From NCBI GenBank assembly GCA_965112965.1, contig CBCOTE010000025.1:1-64000 (forward strand): a stretch of 64,000 nucleotides of DNA. The letters are read 5' to 3'. Each line of letters opens with the position of its first letter. Position 1 is the first letter of the stretch. Under the pieces are notes generated by a model. That model had not been told where the DNA came from and ran no database searches. It saw nothing but the letters and a program-made list of their open reading frames with translations. A program made the translations under genes and the position numbers. The stretch comes from CBCOTE01 sp965112965. Lineage in GTDB: Bacteria; Desulfobacterota; Desulfovibrionia; Desulfovibrionales; Desulfovibrionaceae. This document shows, piece after piece, positions 9,101-18,383 of the stretch.

Positions 9101-9753
9101 GGCACGTCTTCCACTCCAGCTTCTTTACAAATATCCCGGTAAGCGGCGCGTACAGCCCGCTGCACCTCATCGGGCAAATTAATTGAAAGAATACCCACCT
9201 GCACGAGCACTGAACGCTTACGTAGCTGGTCAATACCTTCTGGAGAAGTGGCGAAGCCTTCAACCACATTATTGATAAAGGTACGTAGCTTGACCAAGGT
9301 CTGGCCGGATTTAGCCCGAATATCAACTTTAACCTCTTCACCTATACGCCGAACAAATTTACGTAGAAACTCAGAGTCTTTATTGATTTCTTCGTTAGCC
9401 CAGTCAATGCGGTTGTACTCTTTATTAACCACAGCGCGTATACGTTGGGCATTGACCCTGGTATCATCCAGGAGCGTATGAAAAGCGATGGAGGATATAG
9501 CCCGAAACTGCGGAACACGTATATTTGGTACTTGGCTAATGATAGCAGTATTATAATTTTTCCCGCCCACCAGGAGCTCAACATCTGCTCCAATAGTCAT
9601 AATATCGGCCCCGTTGAGGACGAGCTTGCTCGTAATACAATCGTTATCAACAGACTCTTGATCCGAACATTGCCTTTTGGCCCCATAATTGCTTTCGTTT
9701 ACGGTCGCTTTTTTTTTATTTGGCTGGGACTTGTCGCTCTGAACTTTGGCCAT
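6124..9753 (-). CDS. Long phosphoenolpyruvate synthase / pyruvate,phosphate dikinase family enzyme
   Basis: Enzymes of this family convert pyruvate and ATP to PEP through a phospho-histidine swivelling domain. Order of domains: an N-terminal extension, the ATP-grasp part (VAVRSSAAGEDS near 219-230, TEFCIDSSDRLFFVQARPET near 433-452), the phospho-His domain with GGDTSHAAITSRELGIPA (H545), and the PEP/pyruvate-binding barrel (FYGRPIVYRTTDFKSNEY near 871-888, SIGSNDMTQ near 994-1002, catalytic Cys1046 in GFCGQGVSN). All catalytic positions are present. At 1209 residues it is about 400 longer than typical PEP synthase; about 200 of these form a charged helical insertion (about 650-852) inside the barrel and about 150 form a C-terminal tail. 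AGGAG stands seven bases before the ATG. It ends a minus-strand cluster with birA and pyruvate carboxylase, which suggests a joint anaplerotic/gluconeogenic role. Confidence 0.85.
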   Translation of the reverse strand: MAKVQSDKSQPNKKKATVNESNYGAKRQCSDQESVDNDCITSKLVLNGADIMTIGADVELLVGGKNYNTAIISQVPNIRVPQFRAISSIAFHTLLDDTRVNAQRIRAVVNKEYNRIDWANEEINKDSEFLRKFVRRIGEEVKVDIRAKSGQTLVKLRTFINNVVEGFATSPEGIDQLRKRSVLVQVGILSINLPDEVQRAVRAAYRDICKEAGVEDVPVAVRSSAAGEDSRKKAFAGLQDTYLNVVGEQMCVYAYHWDCSSAYNLRSMTYRREAILDAVSRAEETGDDAIALNAKREWAIENTSLSVCIMRMINPIISGTAFSADTATGCRGTDRNDLVSIDASYGLGEAVVGGMVTPDKFYVFQRDDSAEVVVRFMGKKDKQIVYSDKSGTELAEVSSAMVFRWSLSLAQAEEVAKGVRAISMAYGGMIMDTEFCIDSSDRLFFVQARPETRWNEEFEAHPYSIFMRRLEVSRAALSTVEVILLGNGASRGAGQGTVRFLRSALELNKIQKGDVLAAERTDPDMVPGMRIAAAILADVGGDTSHAAITSRELGIPAIIGIQRLEALRSLDSHEVTVDGSRGRLYRGLLPLVEVGGEIDVSVLPATKTKVGLILADVDQAMFLSRLRQMPDFEIGLLRAEFMLGNIGVHPLALESYDQGTLKLVVETKLKEYESQLTKILREQLAAGIVHMDLRLRSYVGRVTGFGPRLEALSEKVSSVGTDDALAMHRELRDLERKLEEYVHNATRWLEVFKTSTDLEEHVSCVLGLRDQLDCLVGCDPDTLKRRQDLELAAREQAVRVKDDAEVMDTIGRIVALRAQVAQVTGLAAEMEQVRSVPKKIEEIIRSRGYRTGKEHYVQTLSQSLALFAMAFYGRPIVYRTTDFKSNEYRNLIGGMLFEQFENNPMLGFRGVSRNIHDWELESFKLARGIFGGRNLQLMFPFVRTLEEARSMKRYVEQIHKLRSGVDGLKIILMSEIPSNAILAKAFIEEFDGFSIGSNDMTQMVLATDRDNPRLAYIYDEEDPAVVWAILCTIFTGQKYGKKVGFCGQGVSNSVILRGLMAIAGIVSASVMPDTYRRTKLDLAEVEAQCISTAGLGSWLRMQHMYRLKELLREHNYVHILRKNETPADFAEWYEGELARLSGQLRENLESSREWFYRQELERFRVIFHKPVIYAGWDWDRTVEDALHQAGFASFEEQAQALKVQREKVW

Positions 9754-9974
9754 TGTGATTCTCCTTCTTACAAAGAATATCGCGGGGAACGCCCACGACT
9801 CTAGCTACCATAAACCAGCGGACAGGCGCCTCTCATTAATATACCGCCGACCTAGTGCAACCTTACGAGCTGACGGTTATTTTTATTTTTTTAGCTAGGC
9901 CTGCTAGAATAAACTAGAGGGCCTCCATTTTATCATAAAAAAATATTTCCTGTAGGACACTACGCCTACTTAAG

Positions 9975-12900
9975 TTATTCCCTTCCGGCTGGCCCTGCTG
10001 GAGCCTTACCAAAAATCCAGGGGCTACCTTCTACTTTATGGCCGCAGTAGGAACAGAAGGCTGCCCCCTCCAACGCTAAAGATCTACCACAATAACAACA
10101 CGAATGTAGCAATGGCTCAATCTCAACTAAAAGCTCACCCTCTTTCACCGATACTATTTTACGATCTTCGCTATAATGAGCAGTTTTAAGCACTCGCTTG
10201 ACCCGGCCGTCCACGGACGAGAGCACAGCCTTCTCCTGCTTCATGATGGAAATATTGAAGAGTTCTTCACCCACATGCACTAAGTCGCCTGGACTCACGT
10301 ACATGATCCACATGTCGCCGTTGCTCGGCGCGCCCACATGAAAAGAATTATCCGGATCGGCATACTCAAAATTCGACGATTGCGCCACTTGAGCCTCAGC
10401 AACCTTAACCTCCATACTCATAATCTCCGAATCGAGCACAAAGCATACGACACAGTTGCCCGTAGCCATGGGTCGGGAGATACGCAAGATAGTCATCTGA
10501 TGCGGCTTACCGCTGGAATCGATAAAATTCATCTCTTGACCAATCTCTAAGCCTTCAAACCACACGTCTAAAGGCAGCCGATTACAATCACCAAACTTTG
10601 CCACAAACTTCATAGTTTTCAGGGCATCGCCGGGATGATTCAGGTAAAGTACCACCTCTTCGGCCGTGGGCTCACGCTTCAGATAGCCAGCTAGAGCCGT
10701 AGTCTCGGCTGCGATGTCTATGTCTGGCAGAGATTCCAGGTGCAAAGCCTCAGTACGTTGATCCAGGGCCTGCAGATAGTCTAAGCCAAAGGCACTCTCA
10801 TAGACCCAATCCGGTGGGAAGCCTAAGGGTAGACGGCCATATTTGCCCAAAAGTAAGTGGCGAAAAGCATCGTTGGCGTCCTGGTATAGGCCTAAACGGG
10901 CCTGACGAAGTTCGTTACTCAGCTGGTCCTCTCTCAGATTTACTACATTGTCCAACACCTCCAGTAGGTACTGTACTTCTTTCTCCCCACCACGCTTAAA
11001 AGCTGAAGTTACTGCTAAAAAGGCCGTATTCCAAGTAATCTGGGAGCCCGGAGTGACATCGTGATAACGTACCATCTTACGCATGCCGGCTAAAAACCTA
11101 AGCATATAGGGTAACAAATGAATATAGCCTTGCTTCATGGCACCTTCCTGAGAAGATGAAGTAGCGCCACCGGGCAGGCCATGTTCGACCACATCATAGT
11201 CGATGCCTTGAAAATAAGGGGCAGTATAACGGTCATAGTAAGGCATAATCTGCTTAAGCACAAAATTACAGGTACGGATCATATCCTTATTCAAATTAGT
11301 TGCTAAACCCAACTCATCCTCGATGTATGCCGCAGTAGAGAGTACCTCTCCTTGGCCGTACCAACGCACTGAAGCGCCAAGAGCCGTGTCCACGATATGA
11401 GCTCCAGCCTTAGCCGCCGCACCCACAGCCGGAACAAACAGGCCGTCGGTGTAGTGACGGTGGTAATGGACCACCAGCTCAGGCCATAACTTACGGATTG
11501 CGGCTACCAAGACGGTAATAAAACGAGGTGGACACACACCGGCCATGTCTTTTAGTCCTAGAATAATTCGCCGAGAAGCTTTTTTCTTACTCCCGCCAGA
11601 TACCCGGACAATCATTTCCAGGATTTCCTCAATCGCGTCCAGATAATAGGGTACGCTGAAACCCTTGGCCCAAGATAGAGAGATAGTCGGTTCAAAAACA
11701 TTGGCTGTAGAGGCCAAGATCACCTCGGCGAAAGGCTGCATATTCTCTATGTAGTTAAGGAAGTCGAAGCAGCGGATAACATCATATTCCTCATTTATCA
11801 TCTCGCCCGTGAGCCGCATGAGATTTTTTGGTTGTGGTTTATACCCGAGCACATTGCTGGAACGGATGAGAATTTGTTTGAGGGTCTTAGGCGCAAACTG
11901 GTTCCAACGCCGAGCTTCAGTAAAAGGGTAGGTCATGTTGGCCAGCATTGCTACATGAAAATGCGCGCCACCCCCGTTTTCTAGAGAGAAGAAGCCACAG
12001 TTGTCCAGGTAAGGCCCGATGAGCTCGTCTTCAGCCAACCTGAAACGGTTACCGCTGTTGGACTGGGTAATATCCCGTGTAGTGGTATCAGTAAAATGAA
12101 TATGGTCGGCATGACGGATATAGTCAAGCAACGCAGCGCGATCGCCGCAAGGATAAAAGGACTTCCAAGCATCATAGTCAATTTCAGGAAGTGCCGGGTT
12201 AAACTGGCCCACGCGGGGCGTATCGCCGGTACGGTACATGTCCAGTTGTACGTATGGGTTATAGCCTTTGGCTGAAATTTCGGCTACAAGCCGTGAAAGA
12301 CGTAGGGCCTCGCTCTCCAGATCGGTATAGTGCATGAGCTCTGGATGCTGGGTAATAAAATTGGTGTCAAATTCCCCAACCAAGAAGGCCTCGTTACGTA
12401 AAATCTGTCGGTAGAAAGGAATGGTCGATTTGATACCGCCGATGACATACTCACGCAGAGCCCGTTGAAGAATACTAACGACCTTGTTCCAGCCCTGACC
12501 GTAGGCGATGAGTAGGCTGGCAGCCGAATCATATTGAGATGGAAACTCATACCCAGCAGAGATACAGGAATCTAGACGAATGCCTGGGCCGCCCGTGGAA
12601 ATATAGCGAGTAATGAGTCCAAAGTTAGGAGAAAAATTATCTTGCGGGTCCTCACAGTTAATACGAACCTGCGCGGCATCAAGCATGGGTTTAGTATTAT
12701 CTGGGGTAAAGCGCAACTCAGAACCGAAGGTAATAGCAATCTGCTCTTCCACCAGATCGATACCATAGCGACATTCAGTTATGCCGTGTTCTACTTGAAG
12801 GCGGGGATTTGCTTCGATAAGGTAGGGCTGGCCAGTGGCATCTACTAAGAATTCCACCGTGACCAGCGAAAAATAACCCACGGCACGTACCAGGCGAAGA

Positions 12901-13715
12901 GAATATTCCTTGAGCTGTTCGCGCAATCCATGGGTCATATGTTGCCATGGTGAAGGGGTAATCTCAATAAGCTTTTGGTGGTTGCGCTGTACGGTACAAT
13001 CACGCTCGTCGAAAGCAAAGGCGTTACCGTATCTGTCGGCTACCACCTGAATTTCAATATGATGGACTCTAGTAATCAATTTTTCCATGAACAGCCGGTG
13101 GTTACCAAAAGAAGCCTTAGCTATGGCCGAGGCCTTTTCAAAGGCTCCTTTTAATTCTTCAATACAATAGATCTCATAAATACCTCGACCACCGCCTCCG
13201 CCCTCGGCTTTAAGCATAATAGGAAAACCGATTTCCAGAGCCACATGGTGGGCCGTTGAGATGTCCACAGCGCCATCTGAACCCGGCACCACAGGAATGC
13301 CAAGAGACTTAGCTAAGACACGCAGTTCCACCTTATTGCCCAATTTGCGCATAGATGCAGCGCTAGAGCCGATGAAAGCAATACATGCAGCCGCACATTT
13401 AGCTGGGAAGCTCGCGTCCTCGGAGGCAAAACCCCAGCCTGGATGAATAGCCACGATGCCCCGAGACTTGGCCAGACGGATGATTAGGTCGATGTCTAGA
13501 TAAGCGCGTGGATCGGGTCCGAGAAGCAGAAGTTCTTGGGCACCGGCAGTGACCGGCGAAGTCTTATCGATGTCCGTGGCGGTCATCACGGGAATAGCAT
13601 CAAAACGCTCGCGAAAGGAGCGCAAGATACGACGGGCAGAGATACCGCGATTGGCCACTAGCATAGGCTTGCCACGGACTAAAGATAAGACTCCTTCAAA
13701 GGTTATTTTTTTCAT
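9975..13715 (-). CDS. pyc: Pyruvate carboxylase-like biotin enzyme, single chain
   Basis: The 1246-residue protein combines biotin carboxylase (N-terminal 470 residues; KAEGGGGGRGIY glycine loop, VEFLVDATGQPYLIEANPRL), carboxyltransferase (TDTTTRDITQS, LGLKDMAGVCPP with the lysine expected to be carboxylated) and a biotin carrier domain. The biotinylated lysine is K1159, in IMKQEK rather than the common AMKM. Together these would turn pyruvate, bicarbonate and ATP into oxaloacetate. The metal site reads HYHRHYTDG where many relatives have HxHxHD. The extreme C-terminus adds a small zinc ribbon, CCYCGRS...FCSYCGHK. The start at 13715 (MKKITFEG) was chosen over 13754 because GGGGG sits seven bases upstream. 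It lies 67 bases behind birA and ahead of the PEP synthase gene, so the three are probably co-transcribed. Confidence 0.9.
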   Translation of the reverse strand: MKKITFEGVLSLVRGKPMLVANRGISARRILRSFRERFDAIPVMTATDIDKTSPVTAGAQELLLLGPDPRAYLDIDLIIRLAKSRGIVAIHPGWGFASEDASFPAKCAAACIAFIGSSAASMRKLGNKVELRVLAKSLGIPVVPGSDGAVDISTAHHVALEIGFPIMLKAEGGGGGRGIYEIYCIEELKGAFEKASAIAKASFGNHRLFMEKLITRVHHIEIQVVADRYGNAFAFDERDCTVQRNHQKLIEITPSPWQHMTHGLREQLKEYSLRLVRAVGYFSLVTVEFLVDATGQPYLIEANPRLQVEHGITECRYGIDLVEEQIAITFGSELRFTPDNTKPMLDAAQVRINCEDPQDNFSPNFGLITRYISTGGPGIRLDSCISAGYEFPSQYDSAASLLIAYGQGWNKVVSILQRALREYVIGGIKSTIPFYRQILRNEAFLVGEFDTNFITQHPELMHYTDLESEALRLSRLVAEISAKGYNPYVQLDMYRTGDTPRVGQFNPALPEIDYDAWKSFYPCGDRAALLDYIRHADHIHFTDTTTRDITQSNSGNRFRLAEDELIGPYLDNCGFFSLENGGGAHFHVAMLANMTYPFTEARRWNQFAPKTLKQILIRSSNVLGYKPQPKNLMRLTGEMINEEYDVIRCFDFLNYIENMQPFAEVILASTANVFEPTISLSWAKGFSVPYYLDAIEEILEMIVRVSGGSKKKASRRIILGLKDMAGVCPPRFITVLVAAIRKLWPELVVHYHRHYTDGLFVPAVGAAAKAGAHIVDTALGASVRWYGQGEVLSTAAYIEDELGLATNLNKDMIRTCNFVLKQIMPYYDRYTAPYFQGIDYDVVEHGLPGGATSSSQEGAMKQGYIHLLPYMLRFLAGMRKMVRYHDVTPGSQITWNTAFLAVTSAFKRGGEKEVQYLLEVLDNVVNLREDQLSNELRQARLGLYQDANDAFRHLLLGKYGRLPLGFPPDWVYESAFGLDYLQALDQRTEALHLESLPDIDIAAETTALAGYLKREPTAEEVVLYLNHPGDALKTMKFVAKFGDCNRLPLDVWFEGLEIGQEMNFIDSSGKPHQMTILRISRPMATGNCVVCFVLDSEIMSMEVKVAEAQVAQSSNFEYADPDNSFHVGAPSNGDMWIMYVSPGDLVHVGEELFNISIMKQEKAVLSSVDGRVKRVLKTAHYSEDRKIVSVKEGELLVEIEPLLHSCCYCGRSLALEGAAFCSYCGHKVEGSPWIFGKAPAGPAGRE

Positions 13716-13782
13716 GGGCATACCCCCAGAAGATTGGCAAAAAGTGGGGAGCAAAAAAACTCCTTCCTTTCATTAGACAAAA

Positions 13783-14739
13783 TCAAAAATACGGAGTGAT
13801 CAGAGGAACAATGCTGCCTGAAGTAAATCGATGCTCTCTTCCGACCGCCTGGAGTCGTAAGGCGCCGTCGCTTGCTATACCTAAAATAATTCCTACGGTT
13901 TTGTCAAAACCAAGTCCGCCTCCTTGCACCTGGACCGGACGGCCCAACCAGGCCAGCCGCGCTTCAACTAAGCGAATAATATACGAAACTGTTGCTCCTT
14001 GTAAAATATTTTCGTAGTATCGACAAGCAGCTGCAGACAGATGCAACCACCACCCCAAAGGTCCCAATACTGCCCCAGCACTCTGATCACGGCCCAACTG
14101 AATCCAAGCCAAATCGCCTGCCGGAATCGCATGCTCCTCACGCAGCATCGACGGTGGCGGAACCTCTACTAGATTGATCCCTAAACCCACGAGCACTGCC
14201 GCGCCGCGTTCCTCCACCACCAGCCCTCCAACCTTGTGGTCTCGAACGAGTAAATCATTGGGCCACTTGAGCATGACCGGCACCCCTAACTCCTCCAGCC
14301 CGGCCGCTACGGCTAGGCCGGCTGCTAAGGATAACAAATCCGGAAACTCCTGAAATGCCAACTTCGACTGCCAAGGCCAGACCCAGGCTGCATAGAGGTT
14401 TCCGGGCGGAGAATACCAGGCCCGCCGAAACTGCCCGCGGCCAGCCCACTGACTCACAGCCAGCACTGCGGCAAAATCCGGTAGTATTTTTTCATGTAAG
14501 AGCATCCAAGCTACGTCCAAACAAGAACCACAGGGACCGCACACCAACACCGGCGCTGTCGATGCTCCTGTGCCTGATTGCCAGGCCAAGTCACCCGTCG
14601 GTCTAATCGTCTGGTACCAGGGGCCGTGGGCCGCCACATCTACGGCCCAACCCGGATGTACCATTGCTAAAGATACCGGAGTAAGTGGCTCGACCAGACT
14701 ATCCTGGATCTCGGCCAAAAGAAAAATATCATGGACCAA
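13783..14739 (-). CDS. birA: Biotin--[carboxyl-carrier protein] ligase
   Basis: BirA makes biotinyl-AMP and transfers biotin to the carrier lysine; the adjacent pyruvate carboxylase is the obvious substrate. The catalytic loop is present as AGRGQFRRAWYSPPGNLYAAW-like sequence near residues 100-118, with KWPNDLLVRDHKVGGLVVE and GLGINL further on, as in class I enzymes. There is no N-terminal winged helix, so it should not repress transcription; instead about 80 residues of unassigned sequence precede the ligase core. The start is TTG at 14739 with AAGGA ten bases upstream. It appears to be the first gene of the birA-pyc-PEP synthase cluster. Confidence 0.9.
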   Translation of the reverse strand: MVHDIFLLAEIQDSLVEPLTPVSLAMVHPGWAVDVAAHGPWYQTIRPTGDLAWQSGTGASTAPVLVCGPCGSCLDVAWMLLHEKILPDFAAVLAVSQWAGRGQFRRAWYSPPGNLYAAWVWPWQSKLAFQEFPDLLSLAAGLAVAAGLEELGVPVMLKWPNDLLVRDHKVGGLVVEERGAAVLVGLGINLVEVPPPSMLREEHAIPAGDLAWIQLGRDQSAGAVLGPLGWWLHLSAAACRYYENILQGATVSYIIRLVEARLAWLGRPVQVQGGGLGFDKTVGIILGIASDGALRLQAVGREHRFTSGSIVPLITPYF

Positions 14740-15501
14740 ATCTGATATATCCTTAATCTTTTAAGTCCGTTATAGCCAACGTCCATCTACCTTTTTCACT
14801 GTCGACCTCCACAACAATTATCTCGCTAACTGCAAATGTCTTCCCCGACTTTTTTTATCTTAGACCACTAAAATGAAATAAATTGTGCTGTGTGGCCCTA
14901 GAGAAACGCGGTAAGAAGAATATCTAAGGATATCTTTTTTTGTGCATAGTTCCCCACATCTTCCTTCTACCTTTCAAAAAAAATTTACCCGTATTCTTAA
15001 ATAATCATTTAGATATTCACAGCTCTACATAAAAAATGAAAAATCTAGAAAAATGACCACCACCAATCGCTAAAAGCACACTATTCATGGCTTGACACAA
15101 ATAAAATCGTTAGTATTAGAGACTATCAAGCGGGTACGTTTTTACAGCCTCGTTAATTTATCGAACTATCTCCTTTACGTTGTGCCCGTAAGGCTTGTCT
15201 AGGTCTGGCTAAAGCAAGTATTTTGTCAGCGCAAATAACTCAGTGATAGTTGAACAATGTTAAGATATTAATATAACGAAGAACGGAGGACGGCTTGAAT
15301 CAGCAAATAATAAGCCCAGAATCTGAATAAAAAAACGCGTGCACGGCTTACCGTGAAGTAGTGAACGCAAATATAACGTGCCGCCGATTAGATAAATTGC
15401 TGGGCTAATAGCTTTCAATTTTTTATATAAGCCAGATTGAGATTGAAGCCAAGGTCGATATCGGTCCAACGAACCCAGCTGTCTGCAAAACGCATATTAT
15501 T
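14740..15501. other. Divergent intergenic region between birA and the efflux genes
   Basis: No convincing gene. The region separates two divergent transcripts and so should hold promoters for both. The best plus-strand candidate is TTGACA at 15092-15097 with TATTAG 16 bases later. It lies about 400 bases before the emrA-like gene, so the link is weak. The rest is A/T-rich with short frames only. Confidence 0.4.
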
Positions 15502-16722
15502 ATGACCAAATTACGAAATGTTCTTTCATATATAACCTATTTGAATAAGGTTATGTCAAAAAAACGCCTTACTTTAATCTTGTTGTGCGGCCTATGTCTA
15601 ACCGCAACCAGTTATGCCTGGTGGACGCGCAACCACATTGGCACCGACGATGCGTTCGTAGACGGCCATATCCATCTCATCACCCCACGGGTGGCCGGGT
15701 ATGTAGCCTCTGTGGAGATAACGGACAACCAAGAAATCAAGCCCGGACAGCCGCTATTTCGGCTGGACCCTACAGAATTCGAAGTGGCTCTGGCAGAAGC
15801 TCAGGCCGGCCTTGCCGAGGCCGAGGCCGCTCTAGCCGCTCTGGAAATTGAAGTACCTTTGGAATCAGACCAAACCGCTCTGAGGGTAACAGGCGCACAG
15901 GCCCAGCTAGAGAGCCTGGCTAAGACTCTTGAAAAAGAGACCAATGAAGAAGAGAAGGTAGCTCAGGAAATACAGCGGGCCATGGCTGAAAATAAACAAG
16001 CCTTATTGGACCTAAAACGACTGACTTGGCTGGTTCAGACCAAGGCTGTGTCTCAATCCGACGTGGACCGCGCCCGTACTCTAACCAAAACTTCCGTAAC
16101 CCAAGTACAATCAGCAAGGGCTACGCTGGAGGGTATACAAAAAATCAAGGCATCGCTCACAGCAGACATGGATCGCATCCAGTCCGATATCGGTCTTGCA
16201 GCCACCGGTAAGCACCAAGTAACCATCAAGACTCGCCAAGTAGAAGCACAGCGTGCCCGGGTAGAATTAGCCAAGGCCAAGGTAGTCAAAGCCGAGATAG
16301 AGTTATCTTGGACAGTTATCACCTCTCCAGTCCACGGTTTCGTAACTAAAAAAAAGGTAAACTCGGGCCAGCATGTGGCCAAGGGACAAGCGCTACTGGC
16401 TGTGGTGCCCATGGATCCGAAGGAATTATGGATCACGGCCAACTTCAAAGAGACACAGCTCATGCACATCCACCCGGGACAAGCAGTGAAGGTGAAGATA
16501 GACACCTATCCTGGTTTGAAACTGATTGGAACAGTAGATTCCATTATGGCCGGCACAGGCTCGGCTTTTTCTTTATTTCCGCCTGAAAATGCCTCGGGTA
16601 ATTACGTTAAAGTAGTACAACGTATTCCAGTAAAAATCCTATTGCCACTGGAGAAAAACCACAAGTTGCCACAGCTGCGAATAGGCATGAGTGTGATACC
16701 AACCATCCTGACCAAGGGATAA
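15502..16722 (+). CDS. emrA: EmrA-type membrane-fusion protein of an efflux pump
   Basis: A periplasmic adaptor of the HlyD/EmrA family: N-terminal cytoplasmic stub, one membrane helix (LTLILLCGLCLTATSYAWW), the start of the lipoyl/barrel region (DAFVDGHIHLITPRVAGYV), a long alpha-helical hairpin at about residues 100-260, the second lipoyl half (SPVHGFVTKKKVNSGQHV) and the beta-barrel (ANFKETQLMHIHPGQAVKV). It would bridge the inner-membrane transporter encoded just downstream to an outer-membrane channel, which is not in this window. The ATG at 15502 lacks a clear ribosome-binding site; an ATG at 15553 has AAGG only two bases before it, so the start is uncertain. It is followed 116 bases later by the emrB-like gene on the same strand. 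Confidence 0.88.
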   Translation: MTKLRNVLSYITYLNKVMSKKRLTLILLCGLCLTATSYAWWTRNHIGTDDAFVDGHIHLITPRVAGYVASVEITDNQEIKPGQPLFRLDPTEFEVALAEAQAGLAEAEAALAALEIEVPLESDQTALRVTGAQAQLESLAKTLEKETNEEEKVAQEIQRAMAENKQALLDLKRLTWLVQTKAVSQSDVDRARTLTKTSVTQVQSARATLEGIQKIKASLTADMDRIQSDIGLAATGKHQVTIKTRQVEAQRARVELAKAKVVKAEIELSWTVITSPVHGFVTKKKVNSGQHVAKGQALLAVVPMDPKELWITANFKETQLMHIHPGQAVKVKIDTYPGLKLIGTVDSIMAGTGSAFSLFPPENASGNYVKVVQRIPVKILLPLEKNHKLPQLRIGMSVIPTILTKG

Positions 16723-16838
16723 TTCACCCAGCCAGAATGACCCCGCGCCAGTTATTAGCGGACACTATAAAAGATTTGAAACGGTTGCCGGATATCATAT
16801 GAAAATTCCAATTTTTTTATTTTTTACTGACCAAAACC

Positions 16839-18383
16839 ATGCATGCTGCTCCATTGAATAAATGGTGGATCACTATGGCGGTGATGGTCCCCACGTTCAT
16901 CGAAGTTCTAGATACTAGCGTAGCCAACGTATCCCTTGGCCATATTCAAGGCAGCCTTTCGGCGGGTCAGGATGAAGTGACCTGGGTACTCACCTCCTAC
17001 CTAGTGGCCAACGCTGTGGTCATCCCCATGAGCAGCTGGCTGGCCCGCCTCATGGGCCGCAAGCGCTATCTGCTTTTATCCATCGCAGTCTTCACTATAT
17101 CCTCGTTCCTATGCGGCGCGGCCGGAAGTCTCACGCAACTCATCTGTTTCCGCATCCTCCAGGGCATAGGTGGAGGTGGACTTCAGCCCATGTCTCAAGC
17201 CATTCTTATGGAAACCTTCCCGCCTCGAGAGCGTGGTCTAGCCATGGCCGTCTTTGGCATGGGCGTAGTAGTAGGTCCAATCCTCGGACCCTTACTTGGA
17301 GGCTGGCTGACTGACCATTATTCCTGGCGATGGATTTTCTATATCAACCTGCCTGCAGGACTACTGGCTATCTTCATGTGCCGCCACTTTATGGAAGACC
17401 CGATCTACCAAATACGGCACCAAGCCGGAGATACTGTAGATACCGTGGGTCTGGCACTACTTTGTCTGGGACTAGGCGCCATGCAAATCGTCCTAGACCG
17501 CGGCCAGCAAGACAACTGGTTTGATTCTCAAGGCATCGTTATACTCAGTGTTGTCACCATTATCTCGCTGATCGCTCTGATCGTCTGGGAACTGCGCCAT
17601 CCATTGCCCGTACTCGACCTGCGCATCCTAAAAAATCGCAGCTTCGCCACGGGCAACCTAATCATGTTTTTTGGTTTCTTTATCCTTTTCGGGTCTATTG
17701 TGCTCCTACCCATGTACCTCCAAGGACTCATGGGCTACACAGCCCTGTTGGCCGGAATAGTGCTTGGCCCCGGTGGTTTACTGGCTATCATAGCTATGCC
17801 CGTGGCCGGCATACTCACCCAACGTATAGACGCGCGCTTCCTGCTCGCCTTCGGTATCCTCTGTAACGCCTGGTCACTGTGGTACATGTCCGGGTACACG
17901 CTCCAGATCGACCTGACCGCAGCCATCACCGGCCGGATCATCCAAGGCATAGGCATGCCTTTTTTTTTCGTCTCTTTAAGCTTTCTGACTATGGCCTCAG
18001 TACCACGAGAAAAAATGAACGATGCCTCAGCCATCTTTAGCCTACTGCGCAACTTAGGCGGTTCATTCGGCGTGACGTTTATAACCACATTCCTAACCCG
18101 CCGCGTCCAGTTCCACCAAAACCGGCTGTCCGATCACCTTTCAATCTACGACCCCAATTTATCCTTGCGTATCGTGGAACTCAAGCTGGCCCTAAAACAG
18201 TATTTCGGAGAAATGTACGACACCGGCCAACTAGCCGCCGAATTAATTTATCACAAAATACAGACCGAAGCCGCAGCCATAGCCTTTGCCGATGTATTTT
18301 TTGCCCAGACCATCCTATGCTTATCTCTCTTAGCCATCATCTGGATCATACGCCGGCCGCAAATTGCCAATCCTAGCCTATAG
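16839..18383 (+). CDS. emrB: EmrB/QacA-type (DHA2) major facilitator drug transporter
   Basis: The 514-residue membrane protein belongs to the 14-helix DHA2 group of proton-driven drug exporters. Visible marks are the LDTSVANVSLGHI segment of helix 1, the motif-A-like loop LARLMGRKRYLLL, and motif C in helix 5 (GMGVVVGPILGPLLGG), characteristic of antiporters. Hydrophobic helices continue to the C-terminus. With the preceding adaptor it should form an EmrAB-type tripartite pump. The ATG has no strong ribosome-binding site in front. There are no frameshifts or stops, so this transporter is under selection despite the decay around it. Confidence 0.9.
   Translation: MHAAPLNKWWITMAVMVPTFIEVLDTSVANVSLGHIQGSLSAGQDEVTWVLTSYLVANAVVIPMSSWLARLMGRKRYLLLSIAVFTISSFLCGAAGSLTQLICFRILQGIGGGGLQPMSQAILMETFPPRERGLAMAVFGMGVVVGPILGPLLGGWLTDHYSWRWIFYINLPAGLLAIFMCRHFMEDPIYQIRHQAGDTVDTVGLALLCLGLGAMQIVLDRGQQDNWFDSQGIVILSVVTIISLIALIVWELRHPLPVLDLRILKNRSFATGNLIMFFGFFILFGSIVLLPMYLQGLMGYTALLAGIVLGPGGLLAIIAMPVAGILTQRIDARFLLAFGILCNAWSLWYMSGYTLQIDLTAAITGRIIQGIGMPFFFVSLSFLTMASVPREKMNDASAIFSLLRNLGGSFGVTFITTFLTRRVQFHQNRLSDHLSIYDPNLSLRIVELKLALKQYFGEMYDTGQLAAELIYHKIQTEAAAIAFADVFFAQTILCLSLLAIIWIIRRPQIANPSL

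Noticed and set aside
15092..15119. TTGACA with TATTAG as the promoter of the efflux genes
   Set aside because: The -10 is poor, and the distance to the first gene is about 400 bases, so I mention it only within the intergenic entry.
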